Below are positions 35,799 through 44,745 of a stretch of DNA of 64,000 nucleotides, in pieces. Numbering within the stretch: position 1 is the first letter of the stretch; every line of letters begins with the position of its first letter. A program made the translations under genes and the position numbers. The notes beneath the pieces were generated by a model, which was not told where the DNA came from, did not search any database, and saw nothing but the letters and a program-made list of their open reading frames with translations. The stretch comes from Desertimonas sp963786985 (GTDB lineage Bacteria > Actinomycetota > Acidimicrobiia > Acidimicrobiales > Ilumatobacteraceae): the NCBI GenBank assembly GCA_963786985.1, contig CAWBBL010000016.1:62001-126000 (forward strand), written 5' to 3'.

Positions 35799-35805
35799 TT
35801 CGGTC

Positions 35806-36090
35806 CTACACCTCGACGAGTCGCTCGAACATGAACTCGTGGCGCAGTGTGGAGACGTCGTACTCGTGGCCAGGCACCGGAGGCGCGATCGGCGAGATCT
35901 GCACGAGGCGCCACCCGTCGATGAGCGCGGCGAGGCCGGTCGGGTACGGCGGCGCGTCGTTGTCACCGGTGGTTGGCCGCGACCCACCCGTGCCGTCATA
36001 GAGCGTCCACGCGCACACCTCGGAGTCCAGCGCCGTCGTTGCGAGGTAGAGGATCAGCACCTGCTGACGCGTGCGGTCGGAACTGCTCAC
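35806..36090 (-). CDS. Conserved-looking protein of unknown function coupled to the PhyH gene
   Basis: This is a 94-residue protein. It opens MSSSDRTRQQVLILYLATTA, and its second half is GWRLVQISPIAPPVPGHEYD followed by LRHEFMFERLVEV. No family is recognised. No membrane segment or signal peptide is evident, and the length, composition and codon use look like a real gene. The ATG overlaps the stop of the dioxygenase-like gene by 4 bp (ATGA), so the pair is translationally coupled and probably functionally linked. A role accessory to the PhyH-family enzyme is inferred only from that coupling. Confidence 0.72.
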   Translation of the reverse strand: MSSSDRTRQQVLILYLATTALDSEVCAWTLYDGTGGSRPTTGDNDAPPYPTGLAALIDGWRLVQISPIAPPVPGHEYDVSTLRHEFMFERLVEV

Positions 36091-36974
36091 CGCGCTGCGT
36101 CCACCACGCCGAAACCCGCGCCCCTGGCACTTCGGGCGACCCGTCGGTCGGTGGCCGTTGCCGACACCGCCTGTGGTCGCAAGGCATTGCGGGTGAGGTA
36201 GTAGTCAAGGTCGAACTCGTCGTCGCCGGTGAGGTAGCGCCACAGGTGGGCCCGGTTCACCTGCTCGAGCCGGCCATCGTTGCCGGCCCACGAGGGCTCG
36301 CGCAGCAACGTGGCGGTGACTTCCGGATCGTCGATGTCATCGGTGTTCCAAAGTCGCAGCTGGCGCACCGTCGGGTTGAGCCGCAACTTGTACATCACGC
36401 GGCGCCGATCAGAGTCGTTGCGGCCGCCGGCGTGCCAGATCGCGTGGTGGACGAACAGCACAGTGCCGGCGGCGCAGACGACACGCTGCTGCCCGACGAC
36501 GTTCTGGTAGCGGGCCACGTCCATGTGGCTCACCCGGCGGAAGTGCGAGCCCGGCACCAGCAGGGTTCCACCGGCGTCGGCAGCAACCGCCTCGGGGAAG
36601 TACATCATCTGCACGTCGAAGGCGTCGGTCCGCTCGTCGATGACCGCATCAGCATGCAGCGGCTGCGCTTCACCCTCATGCGGTGCGCGCACATGGACGT
36701 ACTGATGGTCAGCCGCCGGAGCCGGACCGACCAGGCTCTGGATCGCCCCCGCGATCGCGGGTAGGCCGAGCACGGCACCGAGTGGTGACCGAGCGGCGTG
36801 GACGTCGGCGAGGAGTGTTCCGTACGGGAACGGCGACAGCCCGGCGTCGAGCTGGGCCAATGCGCGCCGGTTCAGATCGGGCGGCACAACACCGTCGAGT
36901 CGCACGATCCCAGTCGCGACGAACCGGGCCATGTCGACCGACGTGATGAGGTCGCCGCGCTCCACCAATCGCAT
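36087..36974 (-). CDS. Phytanoyl-CoA dioxygenase (PhyH) family protein
   Basis: This is a 295-residue Fe(II)/2-oxoglutarate-dependent oxygenase-fold protein. The metal triad can be read as HxD in QPLHADAVID and the distal His in LFVHHAIWHAGG. A 2OG-binding Arg is likely in NDSDRRRVMYKLRL. Other landmarks are YVHVRAPHEGEAQP and GGTLLVPGSHF. Members hydroxylate lipids or natural products at carbon centres. Start ATG 36974 is chosen from the family's MRLVERGDLIT opening rather than the longer in-frame start at 37037. It is followed, with a 4-bp overlap, by the unknown 35806-36090 gene. Confidence 0.87.
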   Translation of the reverse strand: MRLVERGDLITSVDMARFVATGIVRLDGVVPPDLNRRALAQLDAGLSPFPYGTLLADVHAARSPLGAVLGLPAIAGAIQSLVGPAPAADHQYVHVRAPHEGEAQPLHADAVIDERTDAFDVQMMYFPEAVAADAGGTLLVPGSHFRRVSHMDVARYQNVVGQQRVVCAAGTVLFVHHAIWHAGGRNDSDRRRVMYKLRLNPTVRQLRLWNTDDIDDPEVTATLLREPSWAGNDGRLEQVNRAHLWRYLTGDDEFDLDYYLTRNALRPQAVSATATDRRVARSARGAGFGVVDAAR

Positions 36975-37093
36975 GGCCGATGATGGTACGGCTGCCGATG
37001 GCGCCGCGGGCAAGTTGCCAGCTCCCCCCATCACCATCTGATCCGGACGCCTACGTCGTCATCGCAACCACAGAACCCCCTGCTCGAGCGCGA

Positions 37094-37582
37094 TCAGATC
37101 GCTGCGGCAACCGTGCTACCGATGACGACGAGGTAGCCGGCCCAGATCAGCGAGCCGACCGCGGCCGCCGCGACGAAGCTCGTGACCGGGTCGCGTCGCA
37201 TCGCAAAACCGGCGGCGGCGGCCGTGCGACCTCCGGGCAAGAACCTGGCCACGATGACCGCGCCGACGCCCCATCGGTCGATGACCCGCCGAACCCGTGC
37301 CGCCTTCGGGCCACCGAGGAGGCGGTCGCCGCGCCGCGTCCCGGCAAGGCGTCGGGCGGTCGTGAGCACGACACACTCACCGACCACTGAACCTGCCGCG
37401 GCGACGACGACCACGGCAGCGATGGGCAGCGGGACGTCGGCCACCGAGGTTGCCGCGGCGACGACGACTTCGCCGGGCAGCAGCGGCACGATGCTGTCGA
37501 TCAACGGTGCCGCGAACACCACGAGTAGGAGCAGCCACCACGACACTCCATCGATCGTGAACGACAGGTGTCCGAGGGACAA
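37094..37582 (-). CDS. DedA/SNARE-associated-family membrane protein
   Basis: This is a 162-residue integral membrane protein with four hydrophobic segments. DedA hallmarks are PLIDSIVPLLPGEVVVAAAT (the E of the family's (F/Y)xxxR and GxxxG-rich half) and VGAVIVARFLPGGRTAAAAG, the conserved R-F-x-P-G-x-R motif. DedA proteins flip or shuttle lipid carriers such as undecaprenyl phosphate or phosphatidylethanolamine across membranes. The length is short compared with 190-220 residues in most DedA proteins. The gene stands alone, downstream of the response regulator with a 56-bp gap. Confidence 0.83.
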   Translation of the reverse strand: MSLGHLSFTIDGVSWWLLLLVVFAAPLIDSIVPLLPGEVVVAAATSVADVPLPIAAVVVVAAAGSVVGECVVLTTARRLAGTRRGDRLLGGPKAARVRRVIDRWGVGAVIVARFLPGGRTAAAAGFAMRRDPVTSFVAAAAVGSLIWAGYLVVIGSTVAAAI

Positions 37583-37638
37583 TCGGGGGCTCCCCGAGAC
37601 AAACCCTGATCCCGACGTCGATCACTCAGGGACCACCC

Positions 37639-38329
37639 CTAGACGAGGCGACGTTCGTTCGCCCAGGCGGTGATCTGGTGGCGGCTGGACAGCTGCAGCT
37701 TGCGGAGCACCGCCGAAACGTGTGTCTCGACCGTCTTGACGGACACGAACAGTCGAGTCGCGATCTCTCTGTAGGAGTAGCCACGGGCGATCAGGCGCAT
37801 CACCTCGCGCTCGCGTTTCGTCAAACGGTCGAGGTCGGGATCACCGGCGGTGGCCACCGCCACCGATGGCTCGTCCCCCGCGAACGCGTCGAGCACGAAC
37901 CCGGCCAGGCGTGGCGAGAACACCGCCTCTCCGCCGTGGACACGGACGATCGCGTCGTGCAGGTCCTCCGCTGAGATCGTCTTGGTGACGTAGCCGCGGG
38001 CGCCGGCGCGCACGACACCGATCACGTCGTCTGCGGCGTCGGACACCGACAACGCCAAGAAGCGGGTCGACAGCTTGTCGACGGCGATACCTTCGATCAC
38101 CGAACGCCCCCCGCCACCCGGCAGATGGACGTCGAGCAACACGACGTCGGGTTGCGTGCGGCGGACGACGTCGATGGCTTCCTCGACCGAGGCCGCCTCG
38201 CCAACGACCTCGATTGCCGGATCCATCAGCTGCTGCTGGACGGGTGAGCTCGGCGCGAACGCCGGCACGGATCAATTGATGGTCATCGACGAGGACCAGA
38301 CGAATCGTCGCCTTCGGATTCGCCGTCAC
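37639..38329 (-). CDS. NarL/LuxR-family response regulator (two-component), frameshifted near residue 28
   Basis: The N-terminus in one frame reads TIRLVLVDDHQLIRAGVRAEL, the start of a receiver domain with the two acids DD. Near 38245 it switches to the frame that carries VVLLDVHLPGGGG (phospho-acceptor Asp), LSVSDA (switch residue), YVTKTIS (Lys), and the C-terminal LuxR HTH LTKREREVMRLIARGYSYRE and FVSVKTVETHVSAVLRKL. An indel of one or two bases inside the receiver is the simplest reading. The start overlaps the sensor kinase stop by 4 bp, so the two form an operon. It would receive phosphate from the kinase and act at the divergent PspC gene region. Confidence 0.85.
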
Positions 38330-39561
38330 GCCGGCGACCCCACCCGCAGAATTCTCGGACGCGGCAGCAGGATCTCCACCTCGGTGCCATCACCCGGGCG
38401 ACTGGTCACCACCACCCGACCACCAGCATGGTCGATCCGGCCGAGGATCGAGTCGGCGATGCCATGGCGATCCGGGGGGACCGCAGATGGCTCGAAACCA
38501 ACGCCGGTGTCGCGCACATAGCCGACCAGCTCGGTGTCGTCGGCTTCGACGTACACGTCGACGTGATCGGCACCGGAGTGGCGCGCCGCGTTCGTGGTGG
38601 CCTCCCGCAGCGCTCCCAGAAACGCTCGCGCCGTTTCGTCGAGCGGCACGTCGCCGACTACCACCGCCTCGATGCGCACCTCGTGGTCGATCTCGATCGC
38701 CGAGGCCATCGACTCGACCGCCACCGTCAGGCTGCTCGGTTCGCCCATCGGGCGGCTGCCATAGAGCCACGACCGCAGTTCGCGTTCCTGGCGCCGTGCC
38801 AGCGACACCATTCGTCGCGGGTCATCGGCCCGTTGGATCAGCACCAACGACTGCAACACCGAGTCATGGAGGTGGGCGGCCAAGGCGGCCCGCTCCTCCT
38901 CGCGTACCCTGAGCATCCGCTCCGTATCGATGCTGGCGAGCAGCCGACCCAGCGCCGGAGCAAGGATCACACCGATGCCGGCGAGGGCGATGGCGATGGC
39001 GCTCACCGACCGGCCGACGTCGCCGAGGCCCCCGGTGCGGTCGGCGAGCGCGGCGACGCCGGCGATCGCCAGGATCGCCCCAACCGTCCATCGCATCAAG
39101 GGAGCCGTCGAAAATCGGTGGAGCACGCCAACGGCGCCCTCCGCTGGGGTGGCCGGAGCCCAGATGACGACGACGGCAATGGCAACGATCGCCGCCGGCA
39201 CCATCACCTCGTTGCCCGGCCACAGGCCCATCTGCCGCGCGGCGAGAAGCAATGCCAGTGTCGCCACGGCGACGGCGACGTTGCGGCGCGCCGTCGGAGC
39301 AGCGACCGGCGGCACACCTTCGGCCGGGTCGCGCGGATCGGACAACGCCATCCCGGCGGCGTACAGGGCGACACCGATTCCCCCGGCCAGCGCCAGCAAA
39401 CCCACGGCAGCGCGCAGCAGCGTGGCGTCGACGCTCCATCGGCGAGCGAACCCACCGACGACGCCGAACAGGATGCGGTCGGAACTGCGTTGCGTCCTTG
39501 GCGCGTGAACGAGCCGTGGTGCCGCGGGCGTGGGTGCGCCGGGCGCGTTGGACTCAGCCAT
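38326..39561 (-). CDS. Sensor histidine kinase with an N-terminal PspC domain
   Basis: This is a 411-residue membrane kinase. Residues about 24-70 match a PspC domain (RILFGVVGGFARRWSVDATL, LLALAGGIGVALYAAGM), followed by several transmembrane segments (VAVATLALLLAARQMG, VPAAIVAIAVVVIW, MRWTVGAILAIAGVAALA). The HisKA_3 phospho-acceptor His is in RAALAAHLHDSVLQSLVLIQ. The ATP-binding domain has LREATTNAARHSGADHVDVY, VRDTGVGFEPSA and GRVVVTSRPGDGTEVEILL. PspC modules sense envelope stress in the Psp system. It partners the response regulator immediately downstream and lies back-to-back with a second PspC-domain gene, which is its likely target. Confidence 0.92.
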   Translation of the reverse strand: MAESNAPGAPTPAAPRLVHAPRTQRSSDRILFGVVGGFARRWSVDATLLRAAVGLLALAGGIGVALYAAGMALSDPRDPAEGVPPVAAPTARRNVAVAVATLALLLAARQMGLWPGNEVMVPAAIVAIAVVVIWAPATPAEGAVGVLHRFSTAPLMRWTVGAILAIAGVAALADRTGGLGDVGRSVSAIAIALAGIGVILAPALGRLLASIDTERMLRVREEERAALAAHLHDSVLQSLVLIQRADDPRRMVSLARRQERELRSWLYGSRPMGEPSSLTVAVESMASAIEIDHEVRIEAVVVGDVPLDETARAFLGALREATTNAARHSGADHVDVYVEADDTELVGYVRDTGVGFEPSAVPPDRHGIADSILGRIDHAGGRVVVTSRPGDGTEVEILLPRPRILRVGSPA

Positions 39562-39671
39562 GTCGTCAATCGTCGCGCGGCCCCGCCTCCATGGGTACTC
39601 GTTGTGTCCCGGATCTCGCGGGGAGGAATCAGGGGCATCACCGATGGTCACCGCGGCGACCTGTCCTTACG

Positions 39672-40796
39672 GTGACTGCTGTGGAAGCCCCTCCCTGGCC
39701 ACCGCCAGCCGCCGATCCGGCGAGCTCACCGTTCGCCGGTCGTCGCGCCGACGACGGCGCCATCCTCGGCGGCGTATGCCGCGATCTCGCGGCGCGGACG
39801 GGCGTCGACCCACTGTGGTTCCGCATCGCGTTCGTCGTCCTCGCCGTGTTCAGTGGCCTCGGCGTGTTTCTCTACGGCGGAACTTGGCTCATCCTGCGCG
39901 GCCGCCGGCGGTCGCCGTTCGGCCCGTTGGTGATCGCCGGGGTTGCCGTGGTCGGCATCTGCTGCGTCGTGCTGCTCGGCGAGACCGGAACGAGCTACAT
40001 CGAGAGTCCGTGGACCATCGTGTTCGTGCTCGCCGGTGTCGCTGTCGCCCTCTGGCAGCCCCGCGGCATCCCCGAGTCGGGCGCCGCGGTCACCGTCGAC
40101 GGGGCATCGGTACCTCCGGCACCCGCCGCCACTGTCCGGGAAGCGCTCCCCCCGTCAGCGCTCGGTCGTTGGACGTTGGCGTTGGCGCTGCTGGTCGGCG
40201 CCGCCGGGGCGATCGGCTACCAGGTCGCCGGCGACGGCTTGCACCCGGAACGGTGGCTCGGCGCCGCGGCAATGGTCTGTGGCGCCGGGATGGTCGTCGG
40301 TGCGTGGCGTGGCCGGGCGTTGTGGCTGATCGTGCCGGGCCTGTTGTTCGCCGGCTCGGGGTTCGTCGCCGGTCACGCGGCCCGCGCCGGGATCGATGAG
40401 TTCGAGGCCGGCACGCGGCACTTGATGGTCGACTCGGCGGGGCGCGTGGCGTTGCCGGCGGGTGAGCAACTGATCGCCGGCGAAATCGAGGTCACCCTGT
40501 ACTCCGCACCGCCAGACGACCTGCACGCTGACTTGCGGGTCGGCCTCGGCGTCATCGACATCGTCGTCGACGATGACGTCACGATCGACGTGCGCGCCCA
40601 CGTCCACGACGGAGACATCGTCGTCAACGGGGTGGAGCGATCCAACGACGGCGACATCCAGGTCATCCGTGTCGGCTCTGGAGAGCGCGCCGAAGCAGTG
40701 GTCTCGGCGACCGTGAGCGTCGGACGCCTGGAGATCACCCAGCACGCCCTCCCGGAACGCGTCTTTCGGGCCGGCGACGAAAGCTTCAGGAACTGA
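39672..40796 (+). CDS. PspC-domain multi-pass membrane protein with C-terminal beta domain
   Basis: This is a roughly 375-residue protein with a GTG start (an alternative GTG at 39681). Residues about 27-75 form a PspC domain (AILGGVCRDLAARTGVDPLW, VLAVFSGLGVFLYGGTWLIL). Next come at least three further membrane segments (PLVIAGVAVVGICCVVLLG, LGRWTLALALLVGAAGAIG, GRALWLIVPGLLFAGSGFVA). The C-terminal 130 residues are beta-rich (IEVTLYSAPPDDLHADLRVG, DVTIDVRAHVHDGDIVVNG), like the DUF4097/LiaF-type adhesin domain. It is divergent from the PspC-type kinase and followed by a small membrane gene after 1 bp. An envelope-stress role is inferred. Confidence 0.86.
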   Translation: MTAVEAPPWPPPAADPASSPFAGRRADDGAILGGVCRDLAARTGVDPLWFRIAFVVLAVFSGLGVFLYGGTWLILRGRRRSPFGPLVIAGVAVVGICCVVLLGETGTSYIESPWTIVFVLAGVAVALWQPRGIPESGAAVTVDGASVPPAPAATVREALPPSALGRWTLALALLVGAAGAIGYQVAGDGLHPERWLGAAAMVCGAGMVVGAWRGRALWLIVPGLLFAGSGFVAGHAARAGIDEFEAGTRHLMVDSAGRVALPAGEQLIAGEIEVTLYSAPPDDLHADLRVGLGVIDIVVDDDVTIDVRAHVHDGDIVVNGVERSNDGDIQVIRVGSGERAEAVVSATVSVGRLEITQHALPERVFRAGDESFRN

Positions 40797-40797
40797 C

Positions 40798-41013
40798 ATG
40801 CCACGACATCGCTTCAACCCGCTCAGCGCCCTCGTCGGGCTGGCCCTCGTCGCCATCGGCCTCACCGTCGCCGTGTTCGGGTTCGACGAGCTCGACAACG
40901 ACCCGATCATCTGGGGCGCGGCGATCGCCGTCTTCGTCGCCCTGATCCTCGTGGCCATCCCGACGCGATCGACCCACCCACACCGCGAGGACTCCAGCCC
41001 GCCGGCGACGTGA
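40798..41013 (+). CDS. Small two-pass membrane protein in the PspC operon
   Basis: This is a 71-residue protein with two hydrophobic segments (LSALVGLALVAIGLTVAVFG and IIWGAAIAVFVALILVAIP) joined by a short acidic loop (FDELDNDP), and a polar His/Ser-rich tail. It starts 1 bp after the stop of the PspC-domain protein, so it is co-translated. I do not recognise a family, but the size and topology fit a small envelope partner of PspC-type stress proteins. A composite hairpin (41048-41108) follows within 35 bp. Confidence 0.75.
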   Translation: MPRHRFNPLSALVGLALVAIGLTVAVFGFDELDNDPIIWGAAIAVFVALILVAIPTRSTHPHREDSSPPAT

Positions 41014-41047
41014 ACGGCCCGGCGGCCGCCCGCGGCCAACGTTGCCG

Positions 41048-41068
41048 ATCTGGGCGGCCTCCGATTCG
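41048..41068. repeat. Half copy of the dispersed CTGGGCGGC hairpin element
   Basis: ATCTGGGCGGCCTCCGATT matches the left arm of copies A, B, D and E (B and E read CTGGGCGGCCTCCGGT). The right half is absent, and an unrelated perfect hairpin takes its place from 41069 on. This shows the element can be truncated or replaced at a 3' end. Confidence 0.6.
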
Positions 41069-41108
41069 TTGGTCGCTGTGATGACGCCAACGTCATCACA
41101 GCGACCAA
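41069..41108. terminator. Perfect 18-bp stem-loop between convergent genes
   Basis: TTGGTCGCTGTGATGACG (41069-41086) pairs perfectly with 41091-41108 across a 4-nt loop CCAA. It lies between the rightward small membrane gene and the leftward RTX gene and would work in both directions. The flanking TTGG/CCAA gives a short A-rich tail on the plus strand. It is the strongest stem in the window. Confidence 0.75.
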
Positions 41109-41121
41109 ACAACCCGCGGTG

Positions 41122-44100
41122 TCAGGCCGGCACCGTCGTTGGGACCGCAGTCGTCGGTGGTGGTGGCACGGTCGTCGGCACCGCAGTAGTCGTCGGCGGG
41201 GGCACTGTCGTCGGGACCGCCGTCGTCGGTTGAGTCGTTGTCGGCGTTTCGACAGCAGGTGCCGCGGTCGTCGTCGGCACAACCGTGGTCTCCGGCGCCG
41301 GCGGCGCCTCTGGCGGGGCGACCAGGCCGATGTCGAAGTCATCCTCGACACCGGTTGCATCGCCGAGGTCGAAGCGGACCGTCGTCTCGGCCGGACCGAC
41401 CACGACCTTGGCCGGGTCGGCATCAGAGTCGATGGCATCGTCCTGCCCGACATCGACGAGCGTCGGCAGGTAGCCGGCCGGGAGCACGACCTCGAGCGTG
41501 AACGGACCCGGAACCGGTGGCGTGAGCTCGAAGCGGCCACCGTCGTCGGTGACGTCCTCGCCGACGACAGCACCGCCGGCATCGAGGAGCCGAACGAGAA
41601 CTCCTGGGAGACCCGCCTCGCTCGTGTCCTGCAGGCCGTTGCCGTCGGCATCCAGCCAGATGAAGTCGCCGAGCGGGAGGGCGGGAGCTTCCAACGTCTC
41701 CGGCTCGGACGACGTCGGCGGTTCGGAGCTCGCCACGGCCGCTGCGGCATCGACGAGCTGGGACAGGTCCGTGTTGCTCAGCCAGTACTCCTTGCCGTCG
41801 ATGATGATCACGGTCTGGCCATTGACGATGCGCACGTGGCTGAGCAGCCACTCGGCATCGGCAGGCGTGGCCGAGGCCACCTGGTCGCCGCTCGCCACGG
41901 CCCGCTGATTCTGTCCGGCTGGGGCGACGAGCTGGATCTCGATGTCGTCGCCGTCGCCGCCGTCAATGACGTCGGTACCGCCGCCACCGAGGAGCACGTC
42001 GTCGCCGGGGCCGCCCACGAGCACGTCGTTGCCGTCGCCGCCGATGAGGACGTCGTCGCCCTCGCCGCCGTCGGCGGTCAGCTGGATCGCCCCTGCCGCC
42101 AGGCCGGAGGCCTCGACGACGTCGTCGCCGGCGAGGGCGTTGATCGTGAGCCGGTCGTTGGCGGCCTCGGCGCCGGTCATGTTGACCTGGGCAGACAGCC
42201 CGAGAACCGACGTACCGGCGGCGTCGCCGGCAACCACGACGACGTCGTCACCGTTGGTGGCATCGACGACGACGGTGTCGGGCTGTCCATCTCCCCCGCC
42301 ACCTGTCGCCAGATTGGCGTCGACCTGATTCACGTCGGTGCCGCTCAGGTCGTTGACGACGATCGTGTCGGCACCGCCGAGGGCCGCGAAGTCGATTGCC
42401 TCCACGTCGTTGAGGTCCATCGTCACGTTGGCGACGTTGCGGAAGAACAGCACCCGCCCGCCGTTGGCCGCGATGTCGATGTTCTCGGCGGCGTTGGCGC
42501 CGTTGAACAGCATCGTGTCGCTGCCGGCCTGACCCTCGAGCGTGTCGTTGTCATCGCCCGGGTTCCAGACGAACGTGTCGTCGCCCGAGCCCATCAACGC
42601 CACATCGTTCCCGTCGCCGCCGTTGATCAGGTCGTTCCCCTCACTTCCCACCGCGACGTCGTCGCCGAGGCCACCGTTCATCGTCAGCTGGATGCCGTCG
42701 CCAGCCAGTGCGGAGGTGTCGACGGTGTCATCGCCGCCGAGCGAGTTGAGCGTCAGCCGATCGGTGGCCTGCTCGGGACTGAGGATGCTGACGTCGGCGC
42801 TGAGCCCGGACACGTCGATCCCACCGGAACCGCCGGCGGCACCGAAGACGTCCGCACCGTTGGTGCCGTTCACGGTCACCGTGTCGGCTTGACCGTCACC
42901 GCCACCATTGGGCCCGGCGAGGTCGATGCTGTTCTGGGTCAGGTCCGTGCCGGAGAGGTCGCCGACGACGACGTTGTCGGCGCCACCCAGGGCTCGGAAG
43001 TCGATCGTCTCGACGTCATCGAGGTCCATCGTCACGTTGGCGACGTTGCGGAAGAACCGCACTCGACCGCCATTGGCGGCGATGTCGATGTCCTCGGAGG
43101 TGTTGGAGCCGACGAACAGCATCGAGTCGGTGCCGTCTTGACCCTCGATGGTGTCGTTGCCATCGCCGGGGTCCCACCGGAAGGCGTCGGCGCCGCCACC
43201 CATCAACGCGAGGTCGTTGCCGTTGTCGCCGAAGATGTCGTCGTCGTTGTCGCCGCCGAGGAACGCATCGGCGCCCTGCGACCCAAAGAGTTGGTCGGCG
43301 CCGTCGCCGCCGTCGATGGTCAGCTCGATCACGCCCGCCGGCAGCGAGGTCGCCGTCACGGCATCGTCGCCGCCGAGGGCGTTGACGACGAGGCTGTCGT
43401 TGGCCCCCTCGGAGTTGGTGATGTTGACCTCGGTCGGCAACCCGAGCACGGAAGCCGAGGTGCCGGCACCGACGATGTCGATGGTGTCGGGGCCGTTGGT
43501 GCCGTTGACGACGACGATGTCAGGCTGGGCGTCTCCAGCGGTGCCACCGAGAACGCCGGCGAGGTCGCCGTCGAACCCGACGACATCGGTGCCGGACAGA
43601 TCGTTGACGGTGATCGTGTCGGTCCCGCCAAGGGCGTTGAGGTCGACGGTCTCGACATCGTCGAGATCCATCACGATGTTGCCGAGGTTGCGAGTGAACA
43701 ACAGGCGCTGTCCGTTGGCCGAGGCCTCGAAGACCTCGTTGCCGCCGCTGCCGTTGAACACCATCGTGTCGGCGTCACCCTGGCCCTCGACGATGTCGCT
43801 CCCGTCGCCGGGATCCCACTGGAAGGTGTCCTCGCCGGCGCCGAGGAACGCGACGTCGTCGCCCTGTTGGCCGTCGACGACATCGTTGTCGATGCCACCG
43901 AGCAGCACGTCGGCACCGTTGGTGCCGAGGATCGTGTCCCTGCCTGCACCGCCGTCCACGGTGGTCGTGATGAGCGGGGCCAGATCTCCGGTCGCCGAGA
44001 ATGTGTCGTCGCCTCCGTTGGCGTTGAGCACGAGGTTCTCCGAGGTGCCGATGTCGATCGCAAAGGGCGCCGGATCGATGCGGTCGAAGCGCACCCGGCT

Positions 44101-44745
44101 CCCGTTGGCTGTGGTGGTGAATGCCTCAGCACCACCCCCGCCGTTGACCTGCACCGTGTCGGTCCCCCGTCCCCCTTCGTTGAGGTCGGTGTCGTCACCG
44201 GGGTTCCACACGAAGGTGTCGTCGCCGGCCCCACCGAAGGCTTGATCGTCGCTGTCTCCGCCAGTGAGCGTGTCCTCGTCGCGACCGCCGAACAGCAGGT
44301 CGAAACCGCCGCGGGCATCGAGGATGTCGTCGCCACCGAGGCCGAAGAGCAGGTCACCACCGGAGCCGCCGCGGAGCGTGTCGTCCCCGGCGCTGCCGAA
44401 CAGGTTGGCGCGGGGCAGCGCGCCGCTTGTCTCGTCGAGCGCGATCACGTCGTTGGAGCCCCGGCCGAACACCTGGATGAGCGCGGTGTTGGCGACCGTC
44501 GGCGTGGCGCCCGAGATGGGCACCGCGCCGTTGTTGACGAGGATGTTGCCGGCGGCGTCGCGGCTGATGGTGAGCGTGTTGGCACCGCTGTCGCCGAAGA
44601 CGGTGAGCACGCCATTGGTGAACGTCGCCGTGGTCGCCGCACTCGCCGGCGAGCTCGCCGCGAGCACGGCACCGGCCACTCCCGCTGCGCCGATGAGCAG
44701 GCCGCGGGCGGTGCGCCGCAGACCGTGGACGATTGCTGCATCCAT
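41122..44745 (-). CDS. Large secreted RTX (hemolysin-type calcium-binding) protein with SdrD_B domain
   Basis: This is a 1,207-residue exported protein. Signal peptide residues 1-38 (RRTARGLLIGAAGVAGAVLA, ASA cleavage). RTX nonapeptides occur near residues 120-165 (GGSGGDLLFGLGGDDILDA) and 890-935 (GGEGDDVLIGGDGNDVLVGG). Between them at least three long modules of about 205-215 residues repeat, each with a F-x-W-[ND]-P-G-D segment, MDLDDVETIDFRALGGAD and a GG-x-G-x-D stretch. Residues about 1020-1140 match an SdrD_B-type Ig-like domain (GDFIWLDADGNGLQDTSEAG). The tail is Thr/Pro-rich (PTTVPPPTTTAVPTT) and ends without a sorting signal. Calcium binding and a surface or adhesive role follow from the families. 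The ATG at 44745 has AAGGA seven bases upstream. Confidence 0.9.
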   Translation of the reverse strand: MDAAIVHGLRRTARGLLIGAAGVAGAVLAASSPASAATTATFTNGVLTVFGDSGANTLTISRDAAGNILVNNGAVPISGATPTVANTALIQVFGRGSNDVIALDETSGALPRANLFGSAGDDTLRGGSGGDLLFGLGGDDILDARGGFDLLFGGRDEDTLTGGDSDDQAFGGAGDDTFVWNPGDDTDLNEGGRGTDTVQVNGGGGAEAFTTTANGSRVRFDRIDPAPFAIDIGTSENLVLNANGGDDTFSATGDLAPLITTTVDGGAGRDTILGTNGADVLLGGIDNDVVDGQQGDDVAFLGAGEDTFQWDPGDGSDIVEGQGDADTMVFNGSGGNEVFEASANGQRLLFTRNLGNIVMDLDDVETVDLNALGGTDTITVNDLSGTDVVGFDGDLAGVLGGTAGDAQPDIVVVNGTNGPDTIDIVGAGTSASVLGLPTEVNITNSEGANDSLVVNALGGDDAVTATSLPAGVIELTIDGGDGADQLFGSQGADAFLGGDNDDDIFGDNGNDLALMGGGADAFRWDPGDGNDTIEGQDGTDSMLFVGSNTSEDIDIAANGGRVRFFRNVANVTMDLDDVETIDFRALGGADNVVVGDLSGTDLTQNSIDLAGPNGGGDGQADTVTVNGTNGADVFGAAGGSGGIDVSGLSADVSILSPEQATDRLTLNSLGGDDTVDTSALAGDGIQLTMNGGLGDDVAVGSEGNDLINGGDGNDVALMGSGDDTFVWNPGDDNDTLEGQAGSDTMLFNGANAAENIDIAANGGRVLFFRNVANVTMDLNDVEAIDFAALGGADTIVVNDLSGTDVNQVDANLATGGGGDGQPDTVVVDATNGDDVVVVAGDAAGTSVLGLSAQVNMTGAEAANDRLTINALAGDDVVEASGLAAGAIQLTADGGEGDDVLIGGDGNDVLVGGPGDDVLLGGGGTDVIDGGDGDDIEIQLVAPAGQNQRAVASGDQVASATPADAEWLLSHVRIVNGQTVIIIDGKEYWLSNTDLSQLVDAAAAVASSEPPTSSEPETLEAPALPLGDFIWLDADGNGLQDTSEAGLPGVLVRLLDAGGAVVGEDVTDDGGRFELTPPVPGPFTLEVVLPAGYLPTLVDVGQDDAIDSDADPAKVVVGPAETTVRFDLGDATGVEDDFDIGLVAPPEAPPAPETTVVPTTTAAPAVETPTTTQPTTAVPTTVPPPTTTAVPTTVPPPPTTAVPTTVPA
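42060..43950. repeat. Long in-frame repeats inside the RTX gene
   Basis: Stretches such as CACGTTGGCGACGTTGCGGA recur near 42423 and 43035, and a diverged copy lies near 43667, at intervals of about 610-640 bp. Each unit codes for one long RTX module. Boundaries are approximate. Such near-identical long repeats can recombine and may also be collapsed in assemblies. Confidence 0.65.
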
